Source: Acidimicrobiia bacterium
GTDB lineage: Bacteria > Actinomycetota > Acidimicrobiia > Acidimicrobiales > Poriferisodalaceae
Direction: 5' to 3'
Length of the DNA: 62,202 nt
NCBI GenBank assembly: GCA_022826045.1
Contig: JAJDVQ010000026.1
Span: 1-62,202 of the forward strand
Position 1 is the first letter of the stretch; each line of letters opens with the position of its first letter. The translations under genes were made by a program, and so were the position numbers. Positions 61,982 to 62,202 of the stretch are shown piece after piece. The notes beneath the pieces were generated by a model that worked only from the letters and a program-made list of their open reading frames with translations, was not told where the DNA came from and made no database searches.

Positions 61982-62202
61982 GCGCGACGTAGCAAATCCC
62001 GTAGTCCAGTGCCCCGGCGCTTGGTCCTGCCGAACTGTGGTTGCGGATCAAGTTCTCGTCCGGGCTTAGAGCGTTAGCGGATTGATAAAACGACTGTATG
62101 CAATCGCATCGTCTGTCGTGTCGATGCTGCAGGTCAGAGACCCATCCAGAGGCGATTCCACGGCTCGAAATCGTTCAGAGCCGATCTATCCGCGCGGCCT
62201 CT

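Overview
The window is high-GC DNA from a Gram-positive, mycothiol- and menaquinone-type organism. The order mshA - YbjN-like - proC - hemA - hemC - hemD - hemL recalls the mycobacterial mshA-to-hemL region. With the cytochrome b6-type respiratory genes this suggests an actinobacterium outside the classical mycobacteria/streptomycetes, most plausibly class Acidimicrobiia. That placement is inference from gene content; no rRNA is present.

Layout. 1-4.4 kb is an accessory patch: a RES/Xre toxin-antitoxin pair bracketed by a 58-bp direct repeat, a hipBA module with a palindromic operator, and an ISL3 transposase remnant next to a tRNA-Lys. 4.6-15.1 kb is housekeeping: histidine phosphatase, MoaD/ThiS-like protein, MshA glycosyltransferase, YbjN-like protein, ProC, a SAM-hydroxide adenosyltransferase-like protein with a 29-residue membrane peptide, then hemA-hemC-hemD-hemL (hemB is not here). 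15.2-16.8 kb holds a DUF4143 ATPase and a HicAB-like pair.

16.9-40.6 kb is a respiratory block. It has a MenJ-like FAD reductase, a membrane cytochrome c, and a cytochrome b6f/QcrABC-type quinol oxidase: split b6 + subunit IV, Rieske, diheme cytochrome c, plus an unusual 2x[4Fe-4S] ferredoxin-like subunit and two extra membrane proteins. A complete 14-gene complex I operon (nuoA-N) follows. 40.6-49.5 kb is a second accessory island: VapBC, an orphan 1024-residue N6-adenine methyltransferase with a possible nuclease-like N-terminus, a second DUF4143 ATPase, a C-terminally broken dehydrogenase, two small exported proteins and a large inverted repeat. 49.5-60.4 kb is a second complex I operon containing only A,B,C,D,H,I,J,K,L,M,N, without the NADH module E,F,G. 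It is followed by a coiled-coil membrane protein and a MidA/NDUFAF7-family methyltransferase.

How it fits together. The full complex I takes NADH electrons to menaquinone. The 11-subunit version lacks the NADH module and probably takes them from another donor such as ferredoxin. Quinol is oxidised by the b6-type complex and passed to cytochromes c; no terminal oxidase is in the window. The most interesting signals are: (1) a b6-type cytochrome b with the heme c_i cysteine encoded beside a ferredoxin subunit; (2) the NDUFAF7-like methyltransferase next to the one NuoD copy that keeps the arginine I believe this family modifies; (3) a family of 30-bp repeats and homologous ~20-residue micro-ORFs placed exactly at nuo gene junctions; (4) a TANNNT promoter hexamer 6-8 nt upstream of the start codon in ten transcription units, implying widespread leaderless mRNAs.
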